Of a stretch of 64,000 nt of DNA, positions 9,601-16,826 are shown piece after piece. The notes beneath the pieces are model-generated. The model was not told where the DNA came from, made no database searches, and was given only the letters and a program-made list of their open reading frames with translations. The DNA lies in NCBI GenBank assembly GCA_947490615.1, contig CANLHK010000003.1, forward strand, positions 62,001 through 126,000, read 5' to 3'. Both the position numbers and the translations under genes were made by a program. Every line of letters begins with the position of its first letter. Position 1 is the first letter of the stretch. Source of the DNA: Planctomycetaceae bacterium (lineage in GTDB: Bacteria; Planctomycetota; Phycisphaerae; Phycisphaerales; SM1A02).

Positions 9601-9905
9601 CGATTCTGCTCACAACTGGCACGACGATCTTCGGGATTCTCCCGCTTCTCCTCGAGCGATCGTTTCAGGCGCGCTTTCTGATCCCCATGGGAATCTCGAT
9701 CGCGGCGGGATTGCTCTCGGCCACCATTCTCACGCTGGTGATCTTGCCCGCCAACCTCTTGATCATCGACGACGCGCGACGCGGATTGCGCGCGCTCTGG
9801 TCGGGCGGAGGGATGACGGGCCACGAGGCGAGCGACGAGGCGAGTGATGAGGCGAGCGAACAGCCGCGCGAACAGCCGCGCGAACAGCCGCGCGAACAGC
9901 ACTGA
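6609..9905 (+). CDS. RND-family efflux permease (AcrB/HAE type)
   Basis: A proton-driven inner-membrane efflux pump. The 1098 residues have the duplicated RND layout: TM1 near the start (FGSLLMWFLVVAGVAALLLM), two large periplasmic loops and about 12 TM segments. TM4 has the paired acidic residues of the proton relay (GMLADDAIVVAD). The TM10 motif is GIVVNNSLILVEF, so Asn replaces the relay Lys of AcrB, as in several other RND subfamilies. The adaptor gene lies 12 bp upstream. The C-terminus ends in a repetitive charged tail encoded by 12-bp repeats. Substrate cannot be inferred. Confidence 0.95.
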   Translation: MDFITFGVKRPVFGSLLMWFLVVAGVAALLLMRREFFPSVEPEAARIAIIYPGASPTEVEESMARKIEDAVIDIDGARKVTANLVEGGGGIVVEFEDGADIEQGLDDIRVAIDSLQDLPPEAERIRVTEMKPNFPVVIVTLFGETGEEALKRAARRVGDDLRSLSGMGAVVMTGARPYQIRVEVDRASLTRLGLRLPQVADAVQAWMTELPSGTMRTGGVNVGVRMLGAAERAETIRAIPLKATTRGHLVTVGDVAKVGEDFADDQVSRRYNGKPAVSLVIFKTPDEDAVRIAEMVRGYVAARQGKPLEPGTAWNRLTGLAHGLDRGRGYELGEAANRTAPLSCDIAAHNDLARIIEGRLDLLTNDALQGSALVLIIMVLFMNVRAAWWVMSGIFVSIGCTALSMWLLGVTLNLVTMFGLLIVVGMLADDAIVVADIILQRSAHGEDPETAAIEGTKSVFWPIVANATTIILAFLPLAYIAGRMGDLLSALPIVAAVALASSVVETMVILPSHMGHAIHKMRAKRLGYLARKWGKFERWRDDHFVPMVQARYSDFAHYCVDHRYAATSLTLAVLIASLGMVAGGRLPFVFLPTEDSETVIIDIRLPIGSTQRATSAVVARVEAALREPREISGFSSILGQSTNFETGQPDAAAAHIAQLFVELTPVETRTRDSGTVMNEVRTALGTVDEAESVTYTEISGGPAGMDITYQIRCADHELALEAAARLKTALARFEGVFSINDDDFSTQRELRVALRDGAAAMGLNAADVARQVRGILFGLDAHTFSADREDIDVRVRLDEASRGRIDSITDLWIATPSGGRVPLCEVADVTEDNAYAAVKRVDRERAITVTADCASGTIPEEITRALEPELAAIRRDLAGVDVREAGRQKDLADAFSSLPYAFLAAMAMIYVVLAWLFGTYSQPLAVMIAIPFGLIGVVWGHLLMGYQLTFLSLIGTVALSGIVVNNSLILVEFANERMRRGEQLREALVNSGAMRLRPILLTTGTTIFGILPLLLERSFQARFLIPMGISIAAGLLSATILTLVILPANLLIIDDARRGLRALWSGGGMTGHEASDEASDEASEQPREQPREQPREQH
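9825..9896 (+). repeat. 12-bp tandem repeats in the RND permease tail
   Basis: Six in-frame 12-bp units. Three encode EASD/EASD/EASE and three encode QPRE; the last three are identical at the DNA level. The array sits directly before the stop codon. Confidence 0.9.
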
Positions 9906-9938
9906 GTGGCGCGTCGCTCGCGCTTCATCGTCGTTCCT

Positions 9939-9944
9939 TACACT
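9939..9944 (+). promoter_or_regulatory. Predicted -10 of the NIF3 gene (leaderless)
   Basis: TACACT with 7 nt to the ATG at 9952. This favours that ATG over the in-frame 9844 start inside the pump gene. Confidence 0.55.
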
Positions 9945-9951
9945 GTCAGAC

Positions 9952-11082
9952 ATGCCGTCACTCGCCGAAGTCACGCGCGTTCTCGCAGAGATCGCACCGC
10001 TCCACCAGGCGGAGTCGTGGGACAAAGTTGGTCTTCTGATTGCTGGTGACGGCCGCGCCATCGCGCGCGTGCTGTGCACGATCGATCTCACGCCCGAGGT
10101 GCTTGCCGAGGCCATCGCAGCGCGTGCCCAACTCATCGTGGCGTACCACCCGCTCTTGTTCAAGCCACTCGATCGCCTTGATGGTGGCACTTGGCAGGGT
10201 CGCGTCGCTCTCGACGCGGTGCGCGCGGGCATTGCGGTTTACTCGCCACACACGGCGTTGGACGCGGTGGCTGGCGGAGTGAACGATTGGCTTGTCGAGT
10301 GTGTGGCTGGGTCACAGGCCGAGGTGTGCGATCAGCGTGCGCTTGCGCCTTCCGTCACGCGTGGCGGCAACACCCACAAGCTCGTGACCTTTGTCCCCGA
10401 GTCGGCGATCGAGCGGGTGCGCAGTTCACTCGCCGAAGCAGAGGCTGGCGTCATCGGCGCGTACTCCCACTGTTCGTTTTCGAGCCGCGGCGAAGGGACT
10501 TTCTTCGGTGACTCTTCGACGCATCCCGCGGTCGGAAAGGCTGGCGTGCTCGAGCGCGTGAGTGAGATGCGCCTTGAGATGTCCTTCCAAGCGCGTGATC
10601 TCACGGCAATCGTCGCGGCGCTGCGCGCGGCGCATCCGTACGAAGAACCCGCGTTTGACATCTTCCAACTCGCGGCGCCTCCAGGTGATGGGCGTGTCGG
10701 CGCGGGTCGCATCGCCACGCTGGCACGCGCAGCCGCGGCCTCCGAAATCGCTGCACGACTCGAGCGCGCTCTCGGGTGCGGGCGGATTCAACGCTCCAAC
10801 AGTGCGTCGCCATCGGCGCGTCTGCATCAGCGCGTTGCGGTCTGCGCAGGAAGCGGGGCGGGGCTGCTCGACGCCGCGCATGCGCAGGGCGCAACGCTCT
10901 TCGTCACGGGAGAGATGTCCCACCACGAGGTGCTTCGCGCGCACGCACTTGGGCTTGAACTCCTGCTCGCTGGTCACACCAACACCGAGCGCGGCTACTT
11001 GCCGCGGTTGGCCACGACGCTCGCGGGTCGCGCGGGAGTCGAATGCTTGGTGTCGAGCGCGGATCGCGATCCATTGGCCTGA
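9952..11082 (+). CDS. NIF3/DUF34 family dinuclear metal-binding protein
   Basis: A toroid-forming, metal-binding family formerly annotated as GTP cyclohydrolase type 1-2; its true role is unsettled. The 376 residues have the NIF3 start (APLHQAESWDKVGLLI), the metal block AYHPLLFK, SPHTALDA, and the C-terminal metal block GHTNTERGYLP. The middle 100 residues match the PII-like insert of longer homologues (THKLVTFVPESAIERVR). The family N-terminus fixes the ATG at 9952; the longer frame would run through the upstream repeats. Confidence 0.9.
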   Translation: MPSLAEVTRVLAEIAPLHQAESWDKVGLLIAGDGRAIARVLCTIDLTPEVLAEAIAARAQLIVAYHPLLFKPLDRLDGGTWQGRVALDAVRAGIAVYSPHTALDAVAGGVNDWLVECVAGSQAEVCDQRALAPSVTRGGNTHKLVTFVPESAIERVRSSLAEAEAGVIGAYSHCSFSSRGEGTFFGDSSTHPAVGKAGVLERVSEMRLEMSFQARDLTAIVAALRAAHPYEEPAFDIFQLAAPPGDGRVGAGRIATLARAAAASEIAARLERALGCGRIQRSNSASPSARLHQRVAVCAGSGAGLLDAAHAQGATLFVTGEMSHHEVLRAHALGLELLLAGHTNTERGYLPRLATTLAGRAGVECLVSSADRDPLA

Positions 11083-11356
11083 CTGAACGCCCTTGGAACT
11101 GTGCGGATTGTGCGGGTCGCGCGGTCTGCGTCGCAGATTGCGCCACCCGAAAGCAAGGCGCTCCCGAACCCCTGATCCAAACCAACCGAAGCCACTTGGA
11201 GAAGGCCCGTTGAATCGGCCCGTGCGAGGATTCTGTGAAAGTCGTCCGAACTTCACGCCGCACGGTTGAAAGCTCACGCGTTCTTGGCGACTATCTCAGT
11301 GTTCAGATTCGGGGCAACACTCGCCCCACAGCAGTTCCAGCCACAGGAGGGCTTGC
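11083..11356 (+). other. Intergenic region with phoH leader hairpins
   Basis: A 274-bp spacer without a credible gene. It holds a GGGGC/GCCCC hairpin at 11311-11327 just upstream of the phoH Shine-Dalgarno (AGGAGG) and a weaker inverted repeat around 11130. This leader contrasts with the many genes here that seem to have none. No clear promoter was found. Confidence 0.4.
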
Positions 11357-12811
11357 ATGCTGAACGACACCGGCACGGACGCCGCGTTCGGGGTTTCCCC
11401 CGACGCCCGCACTTCCTCGACCCGCGACAGCGCGACGGGACGCAAACACTTCGTCCTTGACACCAATGTGCTGTTGCACAACGCGCAGTCGATCTTCAAA
11501 TTTGCCGAGCACGAAGTGGTGATCCCACTCGCGGTGATCGAAGAGCTCGACACCTTCAAGAAGAACAACGACGAAACGGGGCGCAACGCTCGTACCGTCA
11601 CCCGCGCGCTCGATCGGCTGCGCTCGCAAGGCGCGCTGTTTGAAGGCGTGGTGTGGAACGAGCAAGGCGGCTCGATTCGGGTGGCGCGCACCCAACCACG
11701 CGCCGATTTCGCGCTTGATCTCGACAAGGCCGACAATCGGATCCTTGCCGTGGCAGCCGAGCTTCATCGCGTTGGTTCTCGCACGGTGTTCATCTCGAAG
11801 GACATCAACGCCCGCGTCAAGAGTGACGCGCTCGGCATCCCTGCCGAAGACTTCGAGCACGATCACATCTCGACCGACTTCCTTCACGCGGGTTACATCG
11901 TGGCGAAGGTTCCTGGAGAGATCATCGACGAGCTCTACGACGAGCGGCAACTTCGCATGGAGCGGCTCGCGGAGTTCAAGGCGCACACGCCCGATGGAGT
12001 CCACGAAGTCGCGATCGAGTCGATCGCCAACCAGTTCATTCTGCTCGTGGATGAGTTCGACGATCACCACACCGGTCTCGCGCGGATCCTCGCCGATACA
12101 GGTGCGGCGATTCCTGTCACTGGTCCGCGCAAGCCCGTCTACGGGATCATGGGTCGCAATGTGCAGCAGACGATGGCGCTGGAGTTGCTGCTCGACGACG
12201 ATGTCAAGATCGTCACGCTCACGGGTCCTGCGGGAACTGGCAAGACGCTCCTCGCGCTTGCCTCGGGTCTGCACAAGACGCTCAAGGAAGAGCGCTTCGA
12301 CAAGCTGCTCACGGCGCGACCGATCATGCCGCTTGGACGCGACATCGGCTATCTCCCTGGCGACAAGGACGAGAAGCTCTCGATGTGGATGCAGCCGATC
12401 TTCGACAACATCTCGTACCTCCTCTCGACGCGGGGAAGCCATGTCGACGAGCGTCCCGAGAGCCGCACTGCGGAACAGCGTCTCGACCAGCTCATGGCGA
12501 CGGGCCGCGTGGTCATGGAGCCGCTGACCTACATCCGCGGCCGCTCGATCCCGCACCAGTTCATGATCGTGGATGAAGCGCAGAATCTCTCACCGCACGA
12601 GATCAAGACGATTGTGTCGCGTGTCGGTGACGGCACCAAGATCGTGCTCTGTGGCGACATCTTCCAGATCGACAACCCGTATCTCGACGCTCAGTCCAAC
12701 GGTCTCGCCCATTGCATCGAACGCATGAAGGGCCAGCGCATCGCGGGACATGTCTCGCTTTCCAAGACCGAGCGCTCCAACCTCGCGAGCCTTGCCGCAG
12801 AGATCTTGTAG
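11357..12811 (+). CDS. PhoH-family ATPase with N-terminal PIN domain (PhoH2-like)
   Basis: A predicted RNA-processing ATPase of 484 residues. Residues 27-160 form a PIN nuclease domain with the acidic cluster (FVLDTNVLLH, VIEELDTFKK, then LDKADNRIL). Residues 255-470 form the PhoH P-loop domain with Walker A GPAGTGKTLL and Walker B MIVDEAQNLSPHE. PIN-PhoH fusions in other bacteria unwind and cut RNA, often as part of toxin-antitoxin modules; no antitoxin gene is visible upstream. AGGAGG 10 nt before the ATG makes this one of the few genes here with a classical ribosome-binding site. Confidence 0.93.
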   Translation: MLNDTGTDAAFGVSPDARTSSTRDSATGRKHFVLDTNVLLHNAQSIFKFAEHEVVIPLAVIEELDTFKKNNDETGRNARTVTRALDRLRSQGALFEGVVWNEQGGSIRVARTQPRADFALDLDKADNRILAVAAELHRVGSRTVFISKDINARVKSDALGIPAEDFEHDHISTDFLHAGYIVAKVPGEIIDELYDERQLRMERLAEFKAHTPDGVHEVAIESIANQFILLVDEFDDHHTGLARILADTGAAIPVTGPRKPVYGIMGRNVQQTMALELLLDDDVKIVTLTGPAGTGKTLLALASGLHKTLKEERFDKLLTARPIMPLGRDIGYLPGDKDEKLSMWMQPIFDNISYLLSTRGSHVDERPESRTAEQRLDQLMATGRVVMEPLTYIRGRSIPHQFMIVDEAQNLSPHEIKTIVSRVGDGTKIVLCGDIFQIDNPYLDAQSNGLAHCIERMKGQRIAGHVSLSKTERSNLASLAAEIL

Positions 12812-12817
12812 GGTCGA

Positions 12818-13257
12818 GCACACGGGAATCGCGCGACGCGTGTGCAATCCTCGTCTGGCCTTCGTGGCTGGCGGGTTGTGGGTGTTCGGTACCGACGGAG
12901 GTGCCCAGTCCTCAAAGGAGACGAGGCCTGGCGCCGCACCTGCCTCGCACAGGTGCACGGCGGGTGACGCCTCGCCGCGCGGGTTTTCACCAGTGCGCTG
13001 GGGAGCTCGATGGCGAGTGTGGCCGACTCGTAGCCACTGAGCTGCTCACCCTCATCGGCCACTGCTCGCTTCTGTGGGACTGACTGATCCTGCCTGAGGT
13101 GCAACGCCTCATCACACGCGCGATAAGGATCGGTGGCGGAAAGAGAAGCGGCGGCGCGACAGTCATCTTCTCGTGCTCCCTCGACCAACTCAACAACTCG
13201 ATTCTCGTCGCGGACCGAGCGGTCTCGTCGCTTGCCATGCTCGCGTGAACGGGCATG
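12818..13257. other. Protein-free region rich in inverted repeats (possible structured RNA)
   Basis: No open frame here looks like a protein. Six stems can be drawn: 12818-12824/12839-12845 (7 bp); 12849-12856/12919-12926 (8 bp); 12936-12942/12950-12956 (7 bp). Then 13013-13026/13055-13069 (13 pairs, one bulge); 13086-13091/13136-13141 with an inner hairpin 13095-13111; and 13236-13243/13250-13257. It lacks the RNase P, tmRNA and SRP core sequences I know. It could be a phoH 3' UTR, a non-coding RNA, or chance pairing in GC-rich DNA. Strand unknown. Confidence 0.35.
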
Positions 13258-13348
13258 AGATCGCGGACCATCGATTGATCTCTAGACCCGAGCAAACCAA
13301 TCTTGTCAGCCGTGCAGCGGAAAGAGGGTGGATTCACCCATCTTGAGT

Positions 13349-13354
13349 TATAGT
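13349..13354 (+). promoter_or_regulatory. Predicted -10 of the small RNA unit
   Basis: TATAGT, the same hexamer as at the kinase gene. The predicted start is near 13361, directly before the first helix. No convincing -35; a GGGTG/CACCC palindrome (13326-13339) occupies part of that region. Confidence 0.45.
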
Positions 13355-13360
13355 GATCGC

Positions 13361-13512
13361 ACGCTTCCTGCTGTGGAGGGGCGGACAGTCACCATTCAAC
13401 GGCGACCACGCGCCGTACAGCACACGTGGAAACCGCCAGGCAGCGACGCAAGTTGTTGTCGGCGGAAAGGAAGCGCCAGCGCTCTCGGTTTCGAGAGCGC
13501 TGGCGTCTTTTT
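13361..13512 (+). ncRNA. Candidate small structured RNA (about 150 nt)
   Basis: No protein frame. A consistent fold can be drawn by hand. P1 is CGCTTCC (13362-13368) with GGAAGCG (13469-13475). Next to it P2 is TGCTGT (13369-13374) with ACAGCA (13417-13422), enclosing CGGCG/CGCCG (13400-13404/13411-13415). P3 is CCGCC (13433-13437) with GGCGG (13461-13465), enclosing CGAC/GTCG. P1 thus closes a three-way junction, and a perfect intrinsic terminator follows at once. Its size and closed form recall 6S RNA, but I see no decisive 6S feature. Confidence 0.55.
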
Positions 13513-13514
13513 CC
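13474..13514 (+). terminator. Strong Rho-independent terminator
   Basis: A perfect 14-bp stem (13474-13487 with 13492-13505), loop GTTT, then TCTTTTTCC. Only the plus strand has the T-run. It ends the small RNA unit and could also stop read-through from phoH. Confidence 0.9.
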
Positions 13515-13539
13515 ACACTCAGGAAGTGGTCTGAGTGTG
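13514..13539. other. Perfect 9-bp inverted repeat after the terminator
   Basis: CACACTCAG (13514-13522) and CTGAGTGTG (13531-13539) with an 8-nt loop, directly after the terminator's T-run. There is no T-run on either side, so it is not a classical terminator; a protein-binding site or a minus-strand 3' hairpin is possible. Confidence 0.6.
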
Positions 13540-13630
13540 TTGCTTCGAGATTTCCCATGGGGCGAGATCCTTTCCCCACGCACTCGAAGCAAGGTCTGGA
13601 GTGTCGCTGCGTCAGCGTTGGCGACGCGCG

Positions 13631-14389
13631 CTAGTGACAGTTGGGGCAGAGGTCTCCAACTTGTCGCGGTGCCTGCGGATTGCGGCACTCGACGGCGAGT
13701 GTTTGGCAGGAGAACTCAAGCTCGGGAAAGCACTCGCACTTCAAGACATCGGAACAAGGTCCCCAAGTCGGACTCGGCGAGACTGGATACATCCACACGC
13801 AGTTCACGCTGGCGGGCAACTTGGCGCAGGTCGGCATCACGGGCGTGTCCCACATGGGTACCTGCGGTGAGGGGCAGGCCGGAAGTGGACAGGGAGCTGG
13901 CGGCGCCCAACCAGGTGGGCAGGTGAGTGGCACGCAACCTGAGGCTTCCGCAATGTTGTCAATGCAAGTGGAATCGATGCGCTTGTAGGCGCGGCGAATC
14001 GAGCCGCCTTCGCACCAGACCACGACGAAGGTGTACGCGAGACACTCGGTTTCCCCCTCGGCGACCAATTCAGTGCGCGCCTGTTCCTCCGCGACTGCGC
14101 GCGGTGTGCCGTCCGCGACCAGCTCCTCGACGCGCAGTGCAAAGAGATCCGAGTGCTGCCGCGCAAGGGTTGGCGGCACTTGGCCAGGGAGATCTTCCGC
14201 GGCCAAAGTCAGCTTTGCGTTTGGGTTGACAAAGACGGTCACGCACACTACGACTCGTGCAAGGCAGCGGAGCAATGGGCATGCGATTCCCTTCGGACCA
14301 GTCGAGGTCCGAATCGAAAGGTCAAACACTGCGACGGAGGGCCGATCTGAACCTCCGCGCAGGAGCCGCGAGAAACTCGCAGCCACCAC
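13631..14389 (-). CDS. Hypothetical Cys-rich secreted protein
   Basis: No family recognised. The C-terminal half has well over ten cysteines among many prolines (SGCVPLTCPPGWAPPAPCPL, PTCAKLPASVNCVW, KCECFPELEFSCQ, DLCPNCH), as expected for a disulfide-bonded extracytoplasmic domain. A hydrophobic run (LLRCLARVVVCVTVFV) could be a signal-peptide core. The start is uncertain: the open frame begins at a GTG (14389), but a TTG at 14275 would put the hydrophobic run at the N-terminus and give about 214 residues. It converges on the small RNA unit. Confidence 0.45.
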   Translation of the reverse strand: MVAASFSRLLRGGSDRPSVAVFDLSIRTSTGPKGIACPLLRCLARVVVCVTVFVNPNAKLTLAAEDLPGQVPPTLARQHSDLFALRVEELVADGTPRAVAEEQARTELVAEGETECLAYTFVVVWCEGGSIRRAYKRIDSTCIDNIAEASGCVPLTCPPGWAPPAPCPLPACPSPQVPMWDTPVMPTCAKLPASVNCVWMYPVSPSPTWGPCSDVLKCECFPELEFSCQTLAVECRNPQAPRQVGDLCPNCH

Positions 14390-14478
14390 TCTGGTGTCGC
14401 TTCGATGAAAAGTGTGACAGCCCTTCCTCGATATTTGTTTCAGATTGCAAAATCGCTGGTCGGGCGCGGCGCTGAAGG

Positions 14479-14507
14479 GCGCCTACTCGCCGAAAGCGCC
14501 TACTCGC
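14479..14507. repeat. 12-bp direct repeat at the sigma-factor stop
   Basis: GCGCCTACTCGC occurs at 14479-14490 and again at 14496-14507; the second copy contains the TAG stop of the sigma gene. It looks like a small local duplication. Confidence 0.7.
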
Positions 14508-15048
14508 TGAGGGACTGGCCGATGGACTTCGTGATTCGATGCCAGTGCTGACGGCAGGTTCCCGCCTTCGTGCCCAAGTGTGCGGCGATCTCCGACCACG
14601 AGGCTCCGTTGAGTCGAAGCTGGAGCAGATCTCGATCGGCGTCATCGAGTGCGTCGACAACGGCCACGAGCCGCCTGCGCAACTCCTCGTCTTCGATGCG
14701 AACAGCGGGCTGATCGGCGACGGGCGCACGCTCCACCTGACCATCACGAACGACGCGCTCGCGATCCTCCTGGCGTTGCATGCGCCAGAGCGCGCGGTCG
14801 ATGAGCGTGTGCAAGATTGCCCACAATCGCGGGGTTTCACGCACTGCGGCGCCGTCGGGCGGCTGCACGGCTTCGTGATCTTTGAGTGTCAGGGTGCGTC
14901 GCACGACGGTCGCGTAGATGTCGCTTGTCGAGAAGGCCCCGCGCGACGGGGACTTCCGCGATTGGATCCGCGCGCGAAGCGTGGGGGCGATCGCCGCGAG
15001 CAGCGCAGCGAGTTCGTGGGTTTGGTTGGTGCGAGGTTCGTCGGTCAT
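14500..15048 (-). CDS. ECF-like RNA polymerase sigma factor
   Basis: A 182-residue protein of the planctomycete ECF type. The N-terminal part aligns loosely with region 2 (AFSTSDIYATVVRRTLTL, PRLWAILHTLIDRALWRM). The C-terminal region 4 helix-turn-helix is clear (LDDADRDLLQLRLNGASWSE, then IAAHLGTKAGTCRQHWHRI). The ATG at 15048 precedes the conserved part. It is divergent from a Ser/Thr kinase gene with 104 bp between the starts, an arrangement common in Planctomycetota, where kinases are thought to act with ECF sigmas. No anti-sigma factor is evident. Confidence 0.85.
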   Translation of the reverse strand: MTDEPRTNQTHELAALLAAIAPTLRARIQSRKSPSRGAFSTSDIYATVVRRTLTLKDHEAVQPPDGAAVRETPRLWAILHTLIDRALWRMQRQEDRERVVRDGQVERAPVADQPAVRIEDEELRRRLVAVVDALDDADRDLLQLRLNGASWSEIAAHLGTKAGTCRQHWHRITKSIGQSLSE

Positions 15049-15139
15049 CGCGGACAGAAACGGCGAGTAAGGTCGTTGGCGGACTCGTGGCAACGCTCGA
15101 CTGTGCCCGAAACTTGTCGAGCGCGGACGAGAACGGCTT

Positions 15140-15145
15140 TATAGT
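15140..15145 (+). promoter_or_regulatory. Predicted -10 of the kinase gene (leaderless)
   Basis: TATAGT with 7 nt to the ATG at 15153. TTGTCG at 15114-15119 resembles a -35 but the 20-bp spacing is long. Confidence 0.55.
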
Positions 15146-15152
15146 CTCATGG

Positions 15153-16826
15153 ATGTCGGGTTCGAGTCAATCAACTTCCGCGGCTCGATGGACCGAGTCG
15201 ACGCTGCCGCGCTTTGTCAGGCTCGAACACGAGTCGGTGCTCGAGGCCGTCGAGCGCGATCTTCGTGCGTGCATCGAGCGCTCTGGAGAGTTCCCCTCGA
15301 TTGCGCGGTACGACGCGCGGGTCGATCCGTCGCGCGACGCGGACGCGGCGGAGTCGATCGTCTTGGCGGCGTTGGACGCGGCGCCACGATTCAAGTCCGC
15401 AATCGCTCGTGGGTGGAGCGACGCGTTTCCAGCGTGGAAGCCCGCCATCGAGCGGGCGCTCGCGGTGGCGATGCTCAGTGAGGATGAACTCGACGAAACG
15501 ATCGGCGCTGATGAAGTGATCCGCGTGGGTGCGCCGCTTGAAGATGGCTTCGGGCGCTACGAGCTCATCGAAACGCTCGGGACAGGCGCGTCGGGCCGCG
15601 TCTATCGCGCCGTCGATCGCGTGCTTTCTCAGTGCGGCGCGCGCGTGGAGGTTGCGGTCAAGATCGTCCCATGCACGCGTGGCGAAGTCGAGCAGCGCAT
15701 CCGTGAGGCTGGCGCGGCGCGCGCGATTTCGGACTCAGGCGTCGCGCGCGTCCTTGACGCAGGCACGATCGTCGGTGGATCTTCGGGCAGCGCCGTGGCG
15801 CGCGCGCTTGGGATCCGCGAGTCAGGCATTCTGATCGCCACCGAGCTCATTGATGGCGTTCCGCTCTATGTCTGGAAAGCGCTGCATCCCGCGCGCACTG
15901 GTGCACAGTGCGCACTCGTGGCGTCGCGCATCGAGTCTGCGTTGGCGAGCTGTCACGCAGCGGGAGTCGCGCATGGCGACTTGTCGCCCGCGAACATCAT
16001 GGTCGACCGCGAAGGCGCGCCGCGCATCGTCGACTTCGGCCACGCGTCATGGAGCCGTGAAGCGGGTGTGGCGGAGGAGTTCTCCACGCAGACCGCGCGC
16101 GATCGGCGGCGACTTGAACATCTCAGGGTGTGGCTCGTGCGCGATCTCTCCGACGCTGCCGTGCGTGCGGAAACACAAGCGGAATCGGGCAGCGCGCGCG
16201 TCCTTCGTCGCCGCAACGCCGCTGTCGCCGTGTTGCTTCTTCTGACAGCAGGAGGCTCGTACGCGTGGTGGTCCTTCGTGCGCGAGCGCAACGACCCGAA
16301 GGCCGCGGTGGCGACGCTTGATCCCACCCAACTCATCTTCGGCAGCGAACTGAGCGCCGACGAAGAACTCGAAGGTGCCGTGCGTGGTTTGCTCGAGCAC
16401 GGCGGCGTGGAATCGATGACCGAGCAGGACTTGGCGCGACTTCGATCGCGGCTGCGCATCGAGGCCGCGGACCTCGCGCAGGCGAACAACCTCAGTTCAG
16501 AGCAACAGGCGCGCCTGCTCGGTTCCGCGCTCGTGGCGCTCTCGACAGGTGACGCTGTGTGGGCTGCGCCGCAGGCTGTGCTTGCTGCCTCGTGCGCGGC
16601 CGAGCATCCGCATCGAATGCTGCTCGCGCAGGTCATCGCGGATCTCGCGCGCCGCGCCTCGGGTGATGCGGGGAGCGAGGCAATCGTCCGCGCGTCGCTC
16701 ACGCGGCTGATCGAAACCACGGGAGCCTCGGGTCTCGAGTTCGTACTCTCATCCATCGAGCGTCAGGGCGCGGCGGCGGCGGGCAATGGAGCTGCGCCGC
16801 GCGTGGGTGCCGACAACTCGAGGTGA
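15153..16826 (+). CDS. Membrane-anchored, compact Ser/Thr protein kinase
   Basis: 557 residues. After an N-terminal helical region typical of planctomycete kinases, the kinase core starts near residue 130. The Gly loop is LGTGASGRVYRA, the ATP-binding Lys is in VAVKIV, the catalytic loop is HGDLSPANIMV (HGD for HRD), and the metal site is DFGHASW. Only about 50 residues separate DFG from the membrane segment (AAVAVLLLLTAGGSYAWWSF). There is no APE motif and no room for the usual C-lobe helices. The last 230 residues are extracytoplasmic and unknown. A leaderless -10 supports the ATG at 15153. The 3' end overlaps the convergent gene by 64 bp. Confidence 0.85.
   Translation: MSGSSQSTSAARWTESTLPRFVRLEHESVLEAVERDLRACIERSGEFPSIARYDARVDPSRDADAAESIVLAALDAAPRFKSAIARGWSDAFPAWKPAIERALAVAMLSEDELDETIGADEVIRVGAPLEDGFGRYELIETLGTGASGRVYRAVDRVLSQCGARVEVAVKIVPCTRGEVEQRIREAGAARAISDSGVARVLDAGTIVGGSSGSAVARALGIRESGILIATELIDGVPLYVWKALHPARTGAQCALVASRIESALASCHAAGVAHGDLSPANIMVDREGAPRIVDFGHASWSREAGVAEEFSTQTARDRRRLEHLRVWLVRDLSDAAVRAETQAESGSARVLRRRNAAVAVLLLLTAGGSYAWWSFVRERNDPKAAVATLDPTQLIFGSELSADEELEGAVRGLLEHGGVESMTEQDLARLRSRLRIEAADLAQANNLSSEQQARLLGSALVALSTGDAVWAAPQAVLAASCAAEHPHRMLLAQVIADLARRASGDAGSEAIVRASLTRLIETTGASGLEFVLSSIERQGAAAAGNGAAPRVGADNSR

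Noticed and set aside
12818-13257. RNase P RNA or tmRNA in the structured region
   Set aside because: Neither the GAGGAAAGUCC nor the ACAGA core of RNase P, nor the tRNA-like ends of tmRNA, could be found on either strand.
13458-13480. Resemblance to the SRP RNA core (GGAAGGAAGC-like)
   Set aside because: The matching GGUCAGG half and the symmetric loops of SRP domain IV are absent; the bases are better explained by P1 and the terminator.
13641-13988. 115-codon plus-strand frame opposite the Cys-rich gene
   Set aside because: It has no motif or start signal. The Cys-rich minus frame has the more protein-like pattern, though both are uncertain.
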